Assembly (NCBI GenBank): GCA_009809945.1
Contig: WTPW01000146.1
Location: 379,042 to 443,041, forward strand
Direction: 5' to 3'
Length of the DNA: 64,000 nucleotides
Origin: Gigaspora margarita
Lineage: Eukaryota > Glomeromycota > Glomeromycetes > Diversisporales > Gigasporaceae
A program made the translations under genes and the position numbers. Shown in pieces: positions 36,272-47,990 of the stretch. Within the stretch, counting starts at the first letter, position 1; each line of letters opens with the position of its first letter. The notes beneath the pieces were generated by a model. It did no database searches. It saw nothing but the letters and a program-made list of their open reading frames with translations, and was not told the DNA's origin.

Positions 36272-37019
36272 ACCTGCGCCTACTTTTTTGATACACCTAA
36301 ATGTACTCCCAAATTCTCATTACGTTTTTGAGACATGCTGATTTTAAAAAGTCACATGACTGCCGCACTTAGATCGACCAATGGGATTGCAGGTTAAGAT
36401 TCTAAAGAAATTTATAACAAAGCTTAAATTTTTTTAAGCAGATCTAATTTTTTTATTATGCCAATCATACTTGCGAAGGAACTTACCATTTTAATGATAG
36501 TAAGTTATCAATGGGTGGAATTATTTCGCCAACAATCACTTCATTGACATAACATTTCACTGACAAATATTCACCAACAAATATTCACCAACAAGTTCAT
36601 TTCACTGACAGTTTGTTTCACCGAAGCTCATTTCACTGACAATGCAATTCTGGTCATTGTCATTAGAGCTTACTAATTTTCTATTTGAATAATATTCAAA
36701 TAATTTTGATTTACAAATGTTTATTCGAATATTCGCTGAATTGCTAATATTATTCGAATAAATATAATTATTTGAATAAATATAGTTATTCAAAATAACT
36801 ATATTTATTTGAATAATTATAATTATTTGAATAAATATAGTTATTTGAATAAATATAGTTTAGATCAACCTTTAAATTTTCAGTTGATAAAAAGTCAACA
36901 GATCGATAAGATGGATATGCTGGGGTTGCTATCAACTATGTAAATCAAATTATATTATTTTGTCTTAAAAATTAATTATTAAAATTTTTAAGCCAAAATT
37001 TGATCATTATGCTGAATTA

Positions 37020-39076
37020 TAAGGTAATGGCACCTATTCTTAGAAACTTTTTTTTGTTACATCTAAAATTTTTTTAAATGTTAATATATTTTTATAATAT
37101 TTTATATATAAAATTTATAATCTATCTATTATTTAATAATATATAAATTGTATTATATTCATATATAAAAAAATTTTTTTATAATAAGCTTAAAACTTTG
37201 TAAAATTTGGTTAAAATTTGACCACTGGCTCCTATTGTTAGAAATCTAATATAACTATTCTAAAAAAATTTAGAAATTTAAAATTTTTTTTATATTATTA
37301 TTTTTTATGTTTTGTTTTTTGTTTTTTTGTTTTTTTTTTGCTGCTCTCTATTCTTTTTTTGCTCTTATTTCTTAAGTTTTTGTTGTTTAATATTTACTTT
37401 ATCTTGTATTTCATATAAGCTAATTTACAAAATTTGATAATAGGTTTTGATCTACTGATCCGCTTTGGATAATTTTGCTACCAAAATGTTCGCCTCAATG
37501 AGACGATTCTAACAAGCCCAAAATCGTTAAAATCCAATCACAGGATCCCAAGACCGTCACGATTTTGTACTTTTTTTTTTATCTTAAGCAGTCCTGTCTT
37601 TATTAATTTTTGAACTACAAAGTAAAATTACACAATCGTATATTCTACTTGTCTAATGTTCTATCTAATAATGACTCACCAAGCAAATGCCCAATGCGAC
37701 CTGCCAAAACAACTTTCTATTTCACCTCAGATTCTTAACTTCCTAAGAATTTTGTAGTCATATAACTAGCTCCCGATGATCATTAACTGGCCGTTGTATG
37801 CCTTGTCAAGACTGCTTACTTTCTTTTCTAAAAACCTTCTTCTTCAAGCTTCACGAGCAAAAGGATAAAAATTCCAACTGACCAAAGAGCAACAGAAATA
37901 AAATGAAGTATATAAAGGGAAAAAATAAATAGGGGAATACCAAACGACCCTACACGAATAGCAAAATAAAAGAAAACAAATTGAAGAAAGAAGAAAAAAG
38001 CATAGAAAAAAAAAGAAAACAATCTATGTAATAATAAAAATTATATAATACTGCGCAGGGAAATGCCCCATCTAAGTATTATATATACATGTAAGAAAAA
38101 AAGAAAAAAAGGAACATTCTGGAATTTATTCTGCAGATCAGCCTCCTCCCTGCACCACAACTCGATACGCATCATTCCTGTTTACCAACTTGCATGCCTT
38201 CTTCCTGATTAGGATAGGAACTACAATGCTGATCTTTTGGAGGGGGTACGCCGAATTTTCCACTTTTTGTCCAAAATTCCAGAAAGAACTTCCAGTGGAA
38301 ATATGTTAGCGGGTGTAGGGTTTTTATGTTCTTGTTATCAAAAGACCTTAAGGAATGTGTTAAAAAACTTATTTCTAGTTCACCGCCTAGCCAAATATAA
38401 TACTTTTGTCGACGAAAGAAAACTTCCACCAGAATTTCTTGTACCAAGAGCACCTACTGCCAGTTATCTTGCACAACCGATGCTTCTGGCTTGCGTGCCG
38501 AATATATAAAGGAGTCCCAACGGAAAATAGTCAAAAGTGTTAACCTTTATAAAAACTGGTGTTATATTTGCTTCATCTTTTACTACTAAATTTTTGTTTT
38601 TCTTTTGTTCAGAAATTTGGACAAGCGATCGTCAAGAAGAGTTGTTTCATTTTTCAGTCACGATTTTGTACTATTTTATTAGTAATTTTAAATTACTAAT
38701 AAAATAGTACAAAATCATGATGATCTTGGGATCCTGTGATCAGATTTTAACAATTTTGGGATTGTTAGAATCGTCTTATTGAGACAAACATTTTGGTAGC
38801 AAAATAATCTAAAACGGATCAGTAGATCAAAACTTATTATCAAATTTGTAAATTAGCACATATATCTTTTTGTAATTGTTTCAAAGATTACTAGAGTAGT
38901 AAATATGGTTCTATAGTTATACAAATGGTTAATTTTATGCAACATAATATATTCTAACTTATATATTTGTATTTACATGACTTGCTTAAAAAGATTTGTG
39001 TTTTATAGTGCATTGTGACAAAAAATAAAAGTTTCCAACAATAGGGTCATTTCTAACAATAGGTCCAATTACCTTA
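37020..39076. mobile_element. TA element (TAAGGTAATGG ends) containing the shared palindromic module
   Basis: The left end TAAGGTAATGGCACCTATTC and the right end (reading inward) TAAGGTAATTGGACCTATTG are flanked by TA. A palindromic module (halves 37440-37571 and 38657-38830) occupies the centre and has been split by the retrocopy 37572-38656. Without the retrocopy it would be about 970 bp. Nested in the 4.55-kb hAT-like element. Confidence 0.75.
37572..38656 (-). pseudogene. Processed (retroposed) transcript copy of unknown gene
   Basis: Flanked by a perfect 16-bp duplication GTCACGATTTTGTACT (37556-37571 and 38657-38672). On the minus strand it ends in a poly-A tract (T-run 37572-37580) preceded about 20 nt upstream by AATAAA (37599-37604 on the complement). 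It is far less AT-rich than its surroundings. This is the signature of an mRNA copied by LINE-type machinery. Minus-strand frames include DEANITPVFIKVNTFDYF and FGVPPPKDQHCSSYP in different frames. A hydrophobic stretch at 37828-38022 ends LLLVKLEEEGF. I do not recognise the parent. A 5'-truncated LINE end is possible but less likely, as no reverse transcriptase is seen. Confidence 0.75.
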
Positions 39077-39105
39077 TAAATTTTATATAAATTAATAAAG
39101 TCAGA

Positions 39106-39777
39106 CCTCTCTATAGTCACACCCATATAGTCACACCTTTATATAAGCACCCAATATTGTGCAAAGGACTTAAATATAGTAAAAAAACCTCCATATAGTC
39201 ACAAATCACCTATAATCACTATAACAAAAAAATTCTCTTTATAGTTACCAATTTTGACCAAATATGGATTAAAAAAATTTGATTGGCCAATATTCATATT
39301 TATGTTTATTAAAAATATTCTATTAAAAATTCTTAAAGGTATGACAGCAAATAACTTTTGATGCAGCAGTCTAATTTAAATAAAACAACTACCAAAATGT
39401 TCGTCTCAATGAGACAATTCTAATGAGCCCAAAATTGTTAAAATCCAATTACAGGCTTCTGTGATCATTAAGGATTTGTGTCACTTTACATGTTTAAGAA
39501 TTGATTAAATTTAAATATCTAGGCAAAAAATCCTTAATGATCTTAGCATTTTGTAACTAGATTTGACAATTTTATACTCTTTAGAAAACATTCTGATGGT
39601 CATTTTATCCAAATTGGGCCACTGGATCAAAAGTTATTCACTATCAAATATTTTAAATTTTTTAATAGTATTTCAAATATGCACAAATATATTACTAATT
39701 TAATTTATAGTCACACCTCTATACAATCACCAAAATAGGGTGTGACCAACTTGTGATTATAGAGAGGTCTGACTGTA
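39106..39777. mobile_element. pogo-like element, copy 2
   Basis: An inverted relative of 15964-16726: its right end reads inward TACAGTCAGACCTCTCTATA and its left end TAAAGTCAGACCTCTCTATA, with TA borders. It contains the shared module (39390-39640). It lies 29 bp right of the TA element inside the 4.55-kb hAT-like element. Confidence 0.82.
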
Positions 39778-41787
39778 TAAAAATAACAACACAAATCTTT
39801 CAAAGTTTTCTAAACACTAATTGTTTCTCACATATTACAATTACAAAGTTATAAAGCCTTTTTTAATATAATATTATAAACATTGATTCCAAATTGTTAT
39901 TTAAATATTTTCTAGTTTTCAGTATTAAAATTTTAAATTTAAGCATAATTGTAAGTTTTTTTTTACAATTAAATATAAAAACTTTTTTCACAGACTTTAT
40001 ATTAATGTTTGTAAAATATTATTTTGAACTATAGTAAAGTTAGAAATGGGCATTTATTTTGGTTATATACTTGCAATGGGTAATTGCAAAACATATAAGC
40101 ATCAAGATTAGCTAAAAAATTGTAATAAAATTCAGTTAGAAAAATGATAAAAGATAGTATTACATACATACATACTGGACATGTACTATAAGTATTACAC
40201 AAAAAATTTATAAATAAATTTTTATATAATACTATGCATAATTTTGATTTACTATGTTGATAGCAAACTGCAAGGGATATGCGAGTCATAGTTGTGCAAA
40301 TTAAGATACTAGCTAAAACTAGTATTTAAGTTTTGGCTGAATCAGAATGACTTTTATACTCAGAGAGCATATGAATTCAGATGAGTATAATTTTAATCAG
40401 TTGCCTGTTTATAAATAATACATGTATGTACTAACAAGTAATCTAATTGACAGATCAAATATAAAATAACTAACACACAGAAGGCAATGATAATATTTTA
40501 CAAATACAAAGCAAAATTTGCATCCAAACTCTCCTATCCATGCAGAATTCTGCCTTTAAATGACCCCCAATAAATTATACCAGGTCTATAGTATAGGTAA
40601 ATTTTTAGTAAATATAAAAGACCCAGATATTCAAATAGAAATAAGTCCATATATACAAATAGAGAATAAAAATATATTAAAAGACCCAGATATGATACTG
40701 TGTTTATGTAATAAGAACTCATGCACATCAAAAATAAAAAAATAAAAAATTAGAAATAGAAGTAGATAAATAAATAAAACTTAAATATAAATAAATAAAC
40801 AGAACTCGAGATTTGAGTTTTGTAATAGTTAGAAATAAATTGCTTAATTATTTTTAATTTTATTATTATTATTTTTAATTTTATTTTATTATTATTATTA
40901 TTATTATAAAACTTGAATCTCAAGTTTTGTTTATTTATTCTATTTAATTTTTATTTATTTGTTTCTACAATTATTCATATTCAGGTTATATTATAAATAG
41001 TAATTATATATTTATTATGAAAAATAAAACCAGTTCTAGTGCTTTAATTTAGATAATCTTACAGCATCTTATTCAAATAATTGTTATTATTTGAATAAGA
41101 TTTGTTTATTCATATTATTCGCTGAATAATTATTTGGCAAAATTTAAAATATTATTTGAATATTTGCTGAATCTGAATATTATTTGAATAACAAATATGA
41201 ATAAGAGGCTCTAATTGTTATTAGAATCAGGGTAGAATCAGGGTAAAATTAGGGTTAAAGTTACTGTGCTTTTTAAAAAAAACTTGGAAATGAGCTTTGG
41301 TAAAACAAGCTGTCAGTAAATAAACTTGTTGGAGAAAATTTGTTAGTGAAATATTATGTTAGTGAAGTAATTGTTGGCAAAATAATACAAACCCATTATC
41401 AAATCAGCTTAGTGTATAATGAGATATGTGCTAAATAATTTTTACTATTTTATTAAATTTTTTAACTTTAAAGTTTTTATCAATTCTCACAATATTATAA
41501 GCTAATCATAGTAATCTTATCATCTTTGAAATTGTAGCTTTCTTCTTTACAATCTTTGTTAAACATTTAATTAAGGTTAGCATAATAGAAAATTGATTTT
41601 TAATTGAGAAGAACTTAAACTTTCTTTATAAATTTCTTTAGAATCTCCATTGGTCAATTAAAGCACAGCATTCACATGATTTTTTAAAATTGTCTTATCT
41701 TCCAGTATCTCAAAAAAATAAGAGCACATTTAAGTGTATAAAAAGTAAGTGCAAGTGTATCAAAAATAAAAGTTTTGCTACCAGGAG

Positions 41788-42904
41788 TCTAGATACCAGG
41801 GATATATAAAAATTGTGAAAAGATTAGAAAACAATAAAATACAATTTTTATCAAATATCATATTATAAAACAATTTTTTGCTTTTATTTATGCATGGTAC
41901 AAAATTTTGCAAATTTGATTGGTTAGCTATTTTAATTTACTAATTATTTATTTGTGTAATTTCACATGTGAAAAACATTGTGGGGTGTTCTAAGTGAATA
42001 TGTTCTGCATTCCCAAAAACCCTTCTCAAACCTTAATTCTAACCCTAACGTAAAAATTTTTGTGTTAAAAATTATATATATAAAACATAGAAAATTTTAT
42101 AAACATAATTAAAACATATTATAGGTGCCAAATTATCATAGATATGTTTTTATAAATATGATAAAAATAAACACTATTGTAATTGAAATTATACTAAATT
42201 TTATATTACAATAAAAAAAATTTTTGCTATTACCCAAAACATTTTTTTCTGTTACTCAAAACAATTTTATGGGTCCTTGCTAGACCTTTTTGTAGTAATA
42301 TAACCATTACATAGTATGGGCATATTCAGTTTAATTTTTTTGGCTTTATGTTAAGGTTAGAATTAGGGTTCATGTATAGCCTTAAAATGCCACTTTATAT
42401 ATGTAAAATCGTGTTTCAGACATTTTTATATGGCCAGATTAAATACTAGTTTTTATGTATTTTTGCTCGTTTCTTTTTTTTTTCTTCTTGTGCATGTATT
42501 TTGTTTTGATATTGAATGTTCTTCAATTGGTTAATTCTCATGTACTATATTATATTATTGCAAAAGTGTCTAGACCCCTAGTGGGTTGTAATTTCAGACT
42601 ATCAAATAGGTCAGAAATGGTTATTGATCACATGGTCACAATATTTTTCCTGCTATTACTCTATAAAAATGTGGGTTGTGTAGGCATGTATTTCTATAAA
42701 GAGTCACAGCATGGTTTGATGTCTGGATTTGTATATCTGTAATCCATGTTAGCACATTTAATTGGTCTGAATTGGATTGTTTACCTGGACATTTTGGACC
42801 ATAAATGGACCAGGTTTTGCTACACTTTACTAAACCAAAACTTATAAGTTTTAGCACAGGTAATTACATATAAAGTAATAAACTAAAACATGCTTGTATG
42901 TTAA
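41788..42904. other. AT-rich spacer, no gene seen
   Basis: Contains AACCCTT.TCAAACCTTAA-type words also seen at about 51095, so probably old repeat sequence. Short frames near 42455-42860 on both strands have no recognisable domain. Confidence 0.5.
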
Positions 42905-43026
42905 CGTTGTCTGCTATAATAGAATTGATGTAGTTGTAAAGTTACAACCTTTTATTTAAAGTTGTAATTTTTTGCTGTAATAGGTGCAATAGTCATAATT
43001 TATAAAATAGTAGCAATAGGTGTAAT

Positions 43027-43583
43027 TAGAGATCTTAATCATTTAAAAAATAAGTATTCAAATATTCATTTGGTCTATCTTGTTAATATTCGAATATTTA
43101 TTCAAAATTTTGAATAAATATTCAAATATTCATTGAATATTTATTGAATATTAAATATATATTAGATATATACTGGATAGCAAAAAATATTCAATAAATA
43201 TAATTCAAAAACGAATAATTTTGACAAAAATCTCTTTAACAGATTTGTTGTCTTTATTAAAGCTACAATTCTATTAAAGTAAATGTTTATTTAATTTATA
43301 ATTATAAAAGGTTATAATACTTGAAAATTTATATGTATTCAAAAAATTTGATATTTGATATAGTTATATATTTTGTAACCAATTATAATTTATTATACAA
43401 AATTTGCCAATCATATTTGATTATATAATCTCAAAATTTGTTATTTTTAAAAAAATTATATTCAATGAATATTTTAGTAAATATTTTAAATATTCAAATA
43501 TTTATTTGATAAAAAAATTAAATATTAAATATTCAAAAATTCAGTGAATATTTGAATATTATATTTATCAAATTAGACCTTTA
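43027..43583. mobile_element. hAT-like element with ATATTCAAATATTC arrays
   Basis: Borders TAGAGATCTTAAT and TTAGACCTTTA; the inverted match is imperfect. 8-bp duplication GGTGTAAT at 43019-43026 and 43584-43591. Both sides carry degenerate TATTCAAATATTCATTG repeats. The flanking tandem array weakens the duplication as evidence. Confidence 0.65.
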
Positions 43584-43681
43584 GGTGTAATTGTTGTAAT
43601 AGGTATAACAGTTGCAATAGGTGTGTTGGTTGCAATAGATTCAATAGTTGTAATAGGTATAATAGTTGTAATAGTTGTAAT

Positions 43682-43859
43682 AGGACCCTGAAATATACAT
43701 AGATAGGTCAGGTATTAATTTGCTTATTTTTGGAGGTTTTTATGCAGATCTTTTCTATTTTTAGTATTTTTTGCTTATTTTTGAGATTTTTTTGCAGATC
43801 TTTCTATTTTAAGTAATTTTATAATTAACCTGATCTATCTATGCATATTTCAGGGTCCT
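43682..43859. mobile_element. hAT-like MITE (AGGACCCTGAAATATACATA), copy 1
   Basis: 178 bp with TIRs of about 30 bp (AGGACCCTGAAATATACATA and, from the right, AGGACCCTGAAATATGCATA). 8-bp duplication GTTGTAAT at 43674-43681 and 43860-43867, though the target is itself repetitive. The second copy at 45815-45994 confirms the borders. Confidence 0.85.
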
Positions 43860-44650
43860 GTTGTAATAGTTATAATAATTCAAGTTAACAATAGATCAAC
43901 AGGTCAAAAAGACTAATGCATCTAGCAAGTGAAAATTACATGGGTAATCCTAGTTCAAACAAGAGAATCCAGTTGTACTTACTTTACATATTTAAGTTGC
44001 AAAATTTCAAAAGTTTAAATATGAATCCATATAACTAATATATTCATATAGTAACTATATTATCATATGGGTCTAACATAACAACCCATGCATTGCTCTT
44101 AACTAATAATTTAAGCTTTTTATATTACTATTATTTGCACTTGTTTGTAAAACTTTATTTTAATTATCTTAGCAAAAATTTGAATGTTTTTACTGTTGCA
44201 ACTATAAAAAAAACCTTTGAAACAACTTGTAGATCAGTTTCAATAAAAAAGTCTTTAACACATAGAACCAATTTGATGAACTATTTTATGCAAACATGTT
44301 TATTTTTTTGATTACCAGCCAAAGAATCTAAAACTATTGTTTGGTATTTAACCAAAAAAAAGTGTTAAAATATCAAGTTTGAAAAATAAAAGAAAATAAG
44401 AGTGAAAAAATTGAAATTGCTGCTAGAATTTTGGAGGTGGAAGAGAACCAAATATTCATTGTAAACAAGACTAAAAAATTGATTTTGCAATTTGCCAAAA
44501 ATGAATTCACAAGGAAATTTTATTATTAACAGCCATGACAAGGTGGTCAATTTATGTAAATTTATAAGTTAGTTTTATTACTAAATTTTAATACCCAATC
44601 TTTAAATATATATATTTCACTGAATTTTAAACCAATTTTAATAATTTTAT

Positions 44651-44957
44651 TACCATATATTCCCGAAAATAAGCAACACCCTAAAATAAGCAACCCCTTG
44701 TTTTTTTTCAAAAATTCCAAAAAAACCATTAGCAGTTGCTACATATAAAAGTCTAAATTGCAAGTAAACCTCCAAAGTGCTATTAAGTAAACTTGTTCAT
44801 GGCACCAAAATACACCTACTCTAAAAATTTGGTAGTGTTTGAACAACTTTTAATTAGTATGTTTTTCAAAAAATTCAACAATTCGAAAATAAGCAACCCC
44901 ATTTTTTCATGTAATTTTTTGCCCAAAAAAGGTTGCTTATTTTCAGAATATACAGTA
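44651..44957. mobile_element. TA-type MITE (CGAAAATAAGCAACC ends)
   Basis: The left end TACCATATATTCCCGAAAAT and the right end (reading inward) TACTGTATATTCTGAAAATA are both followed by AAGCAACC-type words, with TA borders. Relatives or fragments at 13065-13195, 49740-49860 and 50160-50245 show a widespread family. 43901-44650 to its left is AT-rich with no gene. Confidence 0.75.
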
Positions 44958-45139
44958 TTATTAAAATCAGAAAAATCTGCTTGCAAACTTGTTTTAAAAT
45001 TAAAGTTAGTTTACTTAATATAGTTTTCATAAAATTAAATATAAAAAAAATTTACCATTAAGTTTATATATAATTTTAAAAAAAAAATACCCTCTACCTC
45101 TAAGGTTGAGTTAGTATATATTAGATCATCACAATTTTA

Positions 45140-45400
45140 TTGAGATTTACTTACCAACTATTGTGGTGATATACTGTATAGAGTAAAAATTAAGCTGGTT
45201 TGTGTTGGAAGCATTTGATCTCTATTGTGATTTGTTGCAAAATTTCAGCCACTGAACTTACAAACAATTGCAGTGAAATACAGTATGTGGTAACAGTTAA
45301 GTTGGTTTGTAATGGAGCTATCATCATTTCTATTATGGTTTGCTGCAAAATTGTCTGCTACAGAACATATTAGCTATAAGGGATAGCTGTGCGACGCGTG
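45140..45400 (+). repeat. Satellite units (about two)
   Basis: ATTGTGGTGATATACTGTAT, GGTTTGTGTTGGAAG, and TTGTGATTTGTTGCAAAATT repeat with a spacing of about 110 bp. Same satellite as 20995-21780, in a distant place. Confidence 0.7.
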
Positions 45401-45613
45401 ATGCAGCAGAGGACCAATATGATCAGTTCAAAAAAAATTATTAGTTTTCAATCTAGTTTTGATTGTCAAGCATAAAATTCAACTGACTAAGTCGATGTTA
45501 CAAAAACCTGCTTAGCCTTCTTAGTCTAGTCGACTAACGCGTAAAATATCGCACGTTTTAAACATTTTGAAACATTCTGTTCTTATTCAACTAACGTTAC
45601 AAAATAAAGTGCT

Positions 45614-46016
45614 GTAAACTGCCGTATAAAAGACCCGGGTCTCTTACACCCCACCAATATTAAAACCTAATCTTAGACCCCGGGTCTAGTACATGGTGGA
45701 GAGTTTGTACCATTAGAAGGTAGATATTTAAAAAAACTGCGTTTGGTTATTGTAGATTTTGAGATTCACACCGGGTCTAGTACATAGGGGGTCTGATATC
45801 TGAGGGGGTCTTGTAGGACCCCAAAATATACATAGATAGGTCAGGTTAATTATAGGGTTACTAAAAAAGGAAAGATCTGCAGAAAAAACTTCAAAAATAA
45901 GCAAAAAATTACAATAAATAAAAAAGATCTGCATAAAAAACCTCAAAAATAAGCAAACTCATACCTGACCTATCTATATATATTTCAGGGTCCTGGTCTT
46001 GTATACGGTAATTTAC
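45614..46016. mobile_element. TIR element (GTAAACTGCCGTATA ends) with a nested hAT MITE
   Basis: The left end GTAAACTGCCGTATAAAAGA and the right end (reading inward) GTAAATTACCGTATACAAGA. The inside repeats CCGGGTCTAGTACAT. A relative lies at 57263-57485. The 180-bp hAT-like MITE at 45815-45994 lies near its right end, with an 8-bp duplication derived from this element. Confidence 0.7.
45815..45994. mobile_element. hAT-like MITE (AGGACCC...), copy 2
   Basis: 180 bp. Perfect 8-bp duplication GGTCTTGT at 45807-45814 and 45995-46002. TIRs as in 43682-43859 (AGGACCCCAAAATATACATA on the left). Nested in the element 45614-46016. Confidence 0.9.
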
Positions 46017-47182
46017 GGTACATTAAAAACATTTTGAGCCATTCCGTGCTTATTGAGCGTGTTATACATGATGTAAATGATACGCATGCTGCATATGACT
46101 TGCACACTCCTTGTTAAATTGTAGCAATACAGGTAAGCATAATTTGATCTAATTGCACGAATGTATAGCATGGTGAGACTGGTGCCCATTTTAATATAAA
46201 TGATCTTTGATCAAGATAATTGGTCAAAAAATTTAATAACTGATTTATAATAAATTCTATTTATAATCCAAGTCATTGATGTTCCAAAATCATGAAATCC
46301 CAATCCACATCTACAATGTAGCATAATCAATAAATAACTAAATTCAATTGATCAATTCTATTTTTATCTATATACTAAAATTCAGATATTCCATCAGTCT
46401 CGCATTACATGTCTGATCGGCAATCTGAAACATGATCGGCAAATCAATATACGATCTGAATATTGCATAAATTACATTCTTGATCTTTATGTAACATTCT
46501 TAACATAATTACATCAAAAAAGTAACTATTTGTTTTTACGATCCTGATACAATGGTTGATGATCGGCAATCTGACATGTGCAGGCTCAGAACCAATAAAA
46601 ATTCAATGATCTTTGGATCATCGTGTAACATAACTTGCTAACCAGATACTATAACAACTAGCTCTGCTTTCTAAGTAAAAAATGCATATCATGAAATTTT
46701 ACCTACAAAGAGAGCCTTTTTATGTTAAATATTTCCACCGGATATAGATCATTTGCTTGACATAAGGGTGGATCGCAATGTGATACAGAATGTAACATGG
46801 GCATTAAATACGTCCTCATCATTTTAAAAACGAAATTACACTATTTTTTTGTTTTTAATCGGACTTATTAATTATGATAAAAAAAAATTGAAAAATTTTG
46901 TGCGCACATAAGTATTCGAATGAAACTTTCAATTTCATGTAAATTTTACAATTTTTTATGGTCACTTTTCAAAAGTTTATAGTAAGGAAATATCAATAAA
47001 AATAATAAAAAAACTTTGAAATAAGTTATCTTTGCCCCTTCAGCAATCAAGATTCTTTTCATTAGTACAATACCACACGGCTGAACCACTAATCGAACCT
47101 TTCTAAGTGCATATATTTTGAGTCATTTCAAAATTTAGGTCGATTTCAAATTGACCTAAGTCATTCTAAATTTTGAAACGAT
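46017..47182. other. Spacer, no gene seen
   Basis: Recurrent GATCGGCAATCTGA words at 46410-46580 in mixed orientation hint at an old TIR element. The hairpin TCAAAATTTAGG/CCTAA..ATTTTGA lies at 47131-47188. Confidence 0.45.
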
Positions 47183-47355
47183 TTACTTTATTTCTCAATC
47201 GGTGAAAATTAAAAAAGATAAAATTATATTGCCAAATGATAAAAATTATGACCATTAATAATGTTAATTATATCATAAGCATTCATTTTCATAAATAAAA
47301 AGTGATAAAATTTTACATAAAATTTTATCTAAAGAAATAACATAAATTTCGTAAA
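47183..47355 (+). repeat. Dispersed repeat, copy 2 (first at 20817-20975)
   Basis: Same orientation and order of blocks as the first copy, starting TTTATTTCTCAATCGGTGAA. 47356-47990 beyond it is AT-rich with no gene. Confidence 0.6.
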
Positions 47356-47990
47356 TTACGGTTATAAATTTAAATAAAAAAATATCGCATTAATAAAAAA
47401 AAAGCACAACTGTAAAAATTCGCATGATTAAAAAAATTTTATTTTTACATTACTGCATAAAACGCATTCTCATTGTTGTGTTTCATAGTAAATTACTTCT
47501 TATGAGCCAGCCACTCATCTTTTTTTTTGCAAAGTGTAATGTCAGCTTTCACTTTAATTAGCACTGAATCGACGATTTAATAATTTTGAGGCTAATGCGC
47601 TTTTAAAACACTCTATCATAAATGTATTCATGAATGGTATCATCAACTACTGCTTGCAAGAAAACCAATGTGACATACAAATCTTTTAATTGTATGTTAA
47701 AATTTTATTATACTTAAAAAAGATATATATATAGGCATAATAAAAAAATTTTTCACTGGGTTTTTGTCTCGACTAGCTTGCTTCGTTACTTGGTGCACAG
47801 CAGAAATTCTCATATTAATTTATAGAAATAATGATATATCTAAACAAATCATTAAATATGAATAGTCCATAAACAGTTAATAATCTATGTCCAATATTTA
47901 TATCTATAGTTTGGACATAATCTAAAATAAATTTTATATTATTATAGACATGAACTGTTTATGCTCATGAACAGTCCATATCCTATATCC

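Larger units (their letters stand above)
36664..41213. mobile_element. 4.55-kb hAT-like element with TATTTGAATA subterminal arrays
   Basis: Ends TAGAGCTTA / GAGGCTCTA. Target duplication 7/8: ATTGTCAT (36656-36663) and ATTGTTAT (41214-41221). The empty site is visible in the sister MITE at about 48120 (ATTGTCGT followed directly by TAGGGTCAGG), which confirms the insertion. Degenerate TTATTTGAATAAATATAG repeats lie at both ends (36680-36860 and 41060-41205). No transposase is seen. The interior holds the TA element 37020-39076 and the pogo-like element 39106-39777. Confidence 0.78.
36511..41396. mobile_element. Foldback MITE (ATTATTTCGCCAACAATCAC family), copy 1, split
   Basis: The left half is 36511-36663 and the right half 41222-41396. 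Together they equal the unsplit copy at 47991-48307, including TCACTGACA repeats and the central AGGGTCAGGGTA-type sequence. Borders ATGGGT / ACCCAT with a possible 5-bp duplication TATCA. The two halves are separated by the hAT-like insertion 36664-41213. Confidence 0.8.
35772..41778. mobile_element. MULE-like long-TIR element, outermost level of a five-level nest
   Basis: The left end GCAACCCTTTTATTTTTGAT and the right end (reading inward) GCAAAACTTTTATTTTTGAT start long inverted arms. The arms also share GATTCTAAAGAAATTTATAA and TATTATGCYAA. Target duplication is 9 bp with 8 matches: TGCCAGGAG (35763-35771) and TACCAGGAG (41779-41787). A 9-bp duplication with TIRs of more than 200 bp is the Mutator-like pattern. 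Without the nested elements its own sequence is only about 0.65 kb, so it is non-autonomous. Confidence 0.72.
42905..43900 (+). repeat. Short tandem array of GTTGTAATAG type, interrupted twice
   Basis: Units such as GTTGTAATAGGTGCAATAG lie at 42905-43026, 43584-43681 and 43860-43880, interrupted by two hAT-like insertions (43027-43583 and 43682-43859). Confidence 0.7.
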
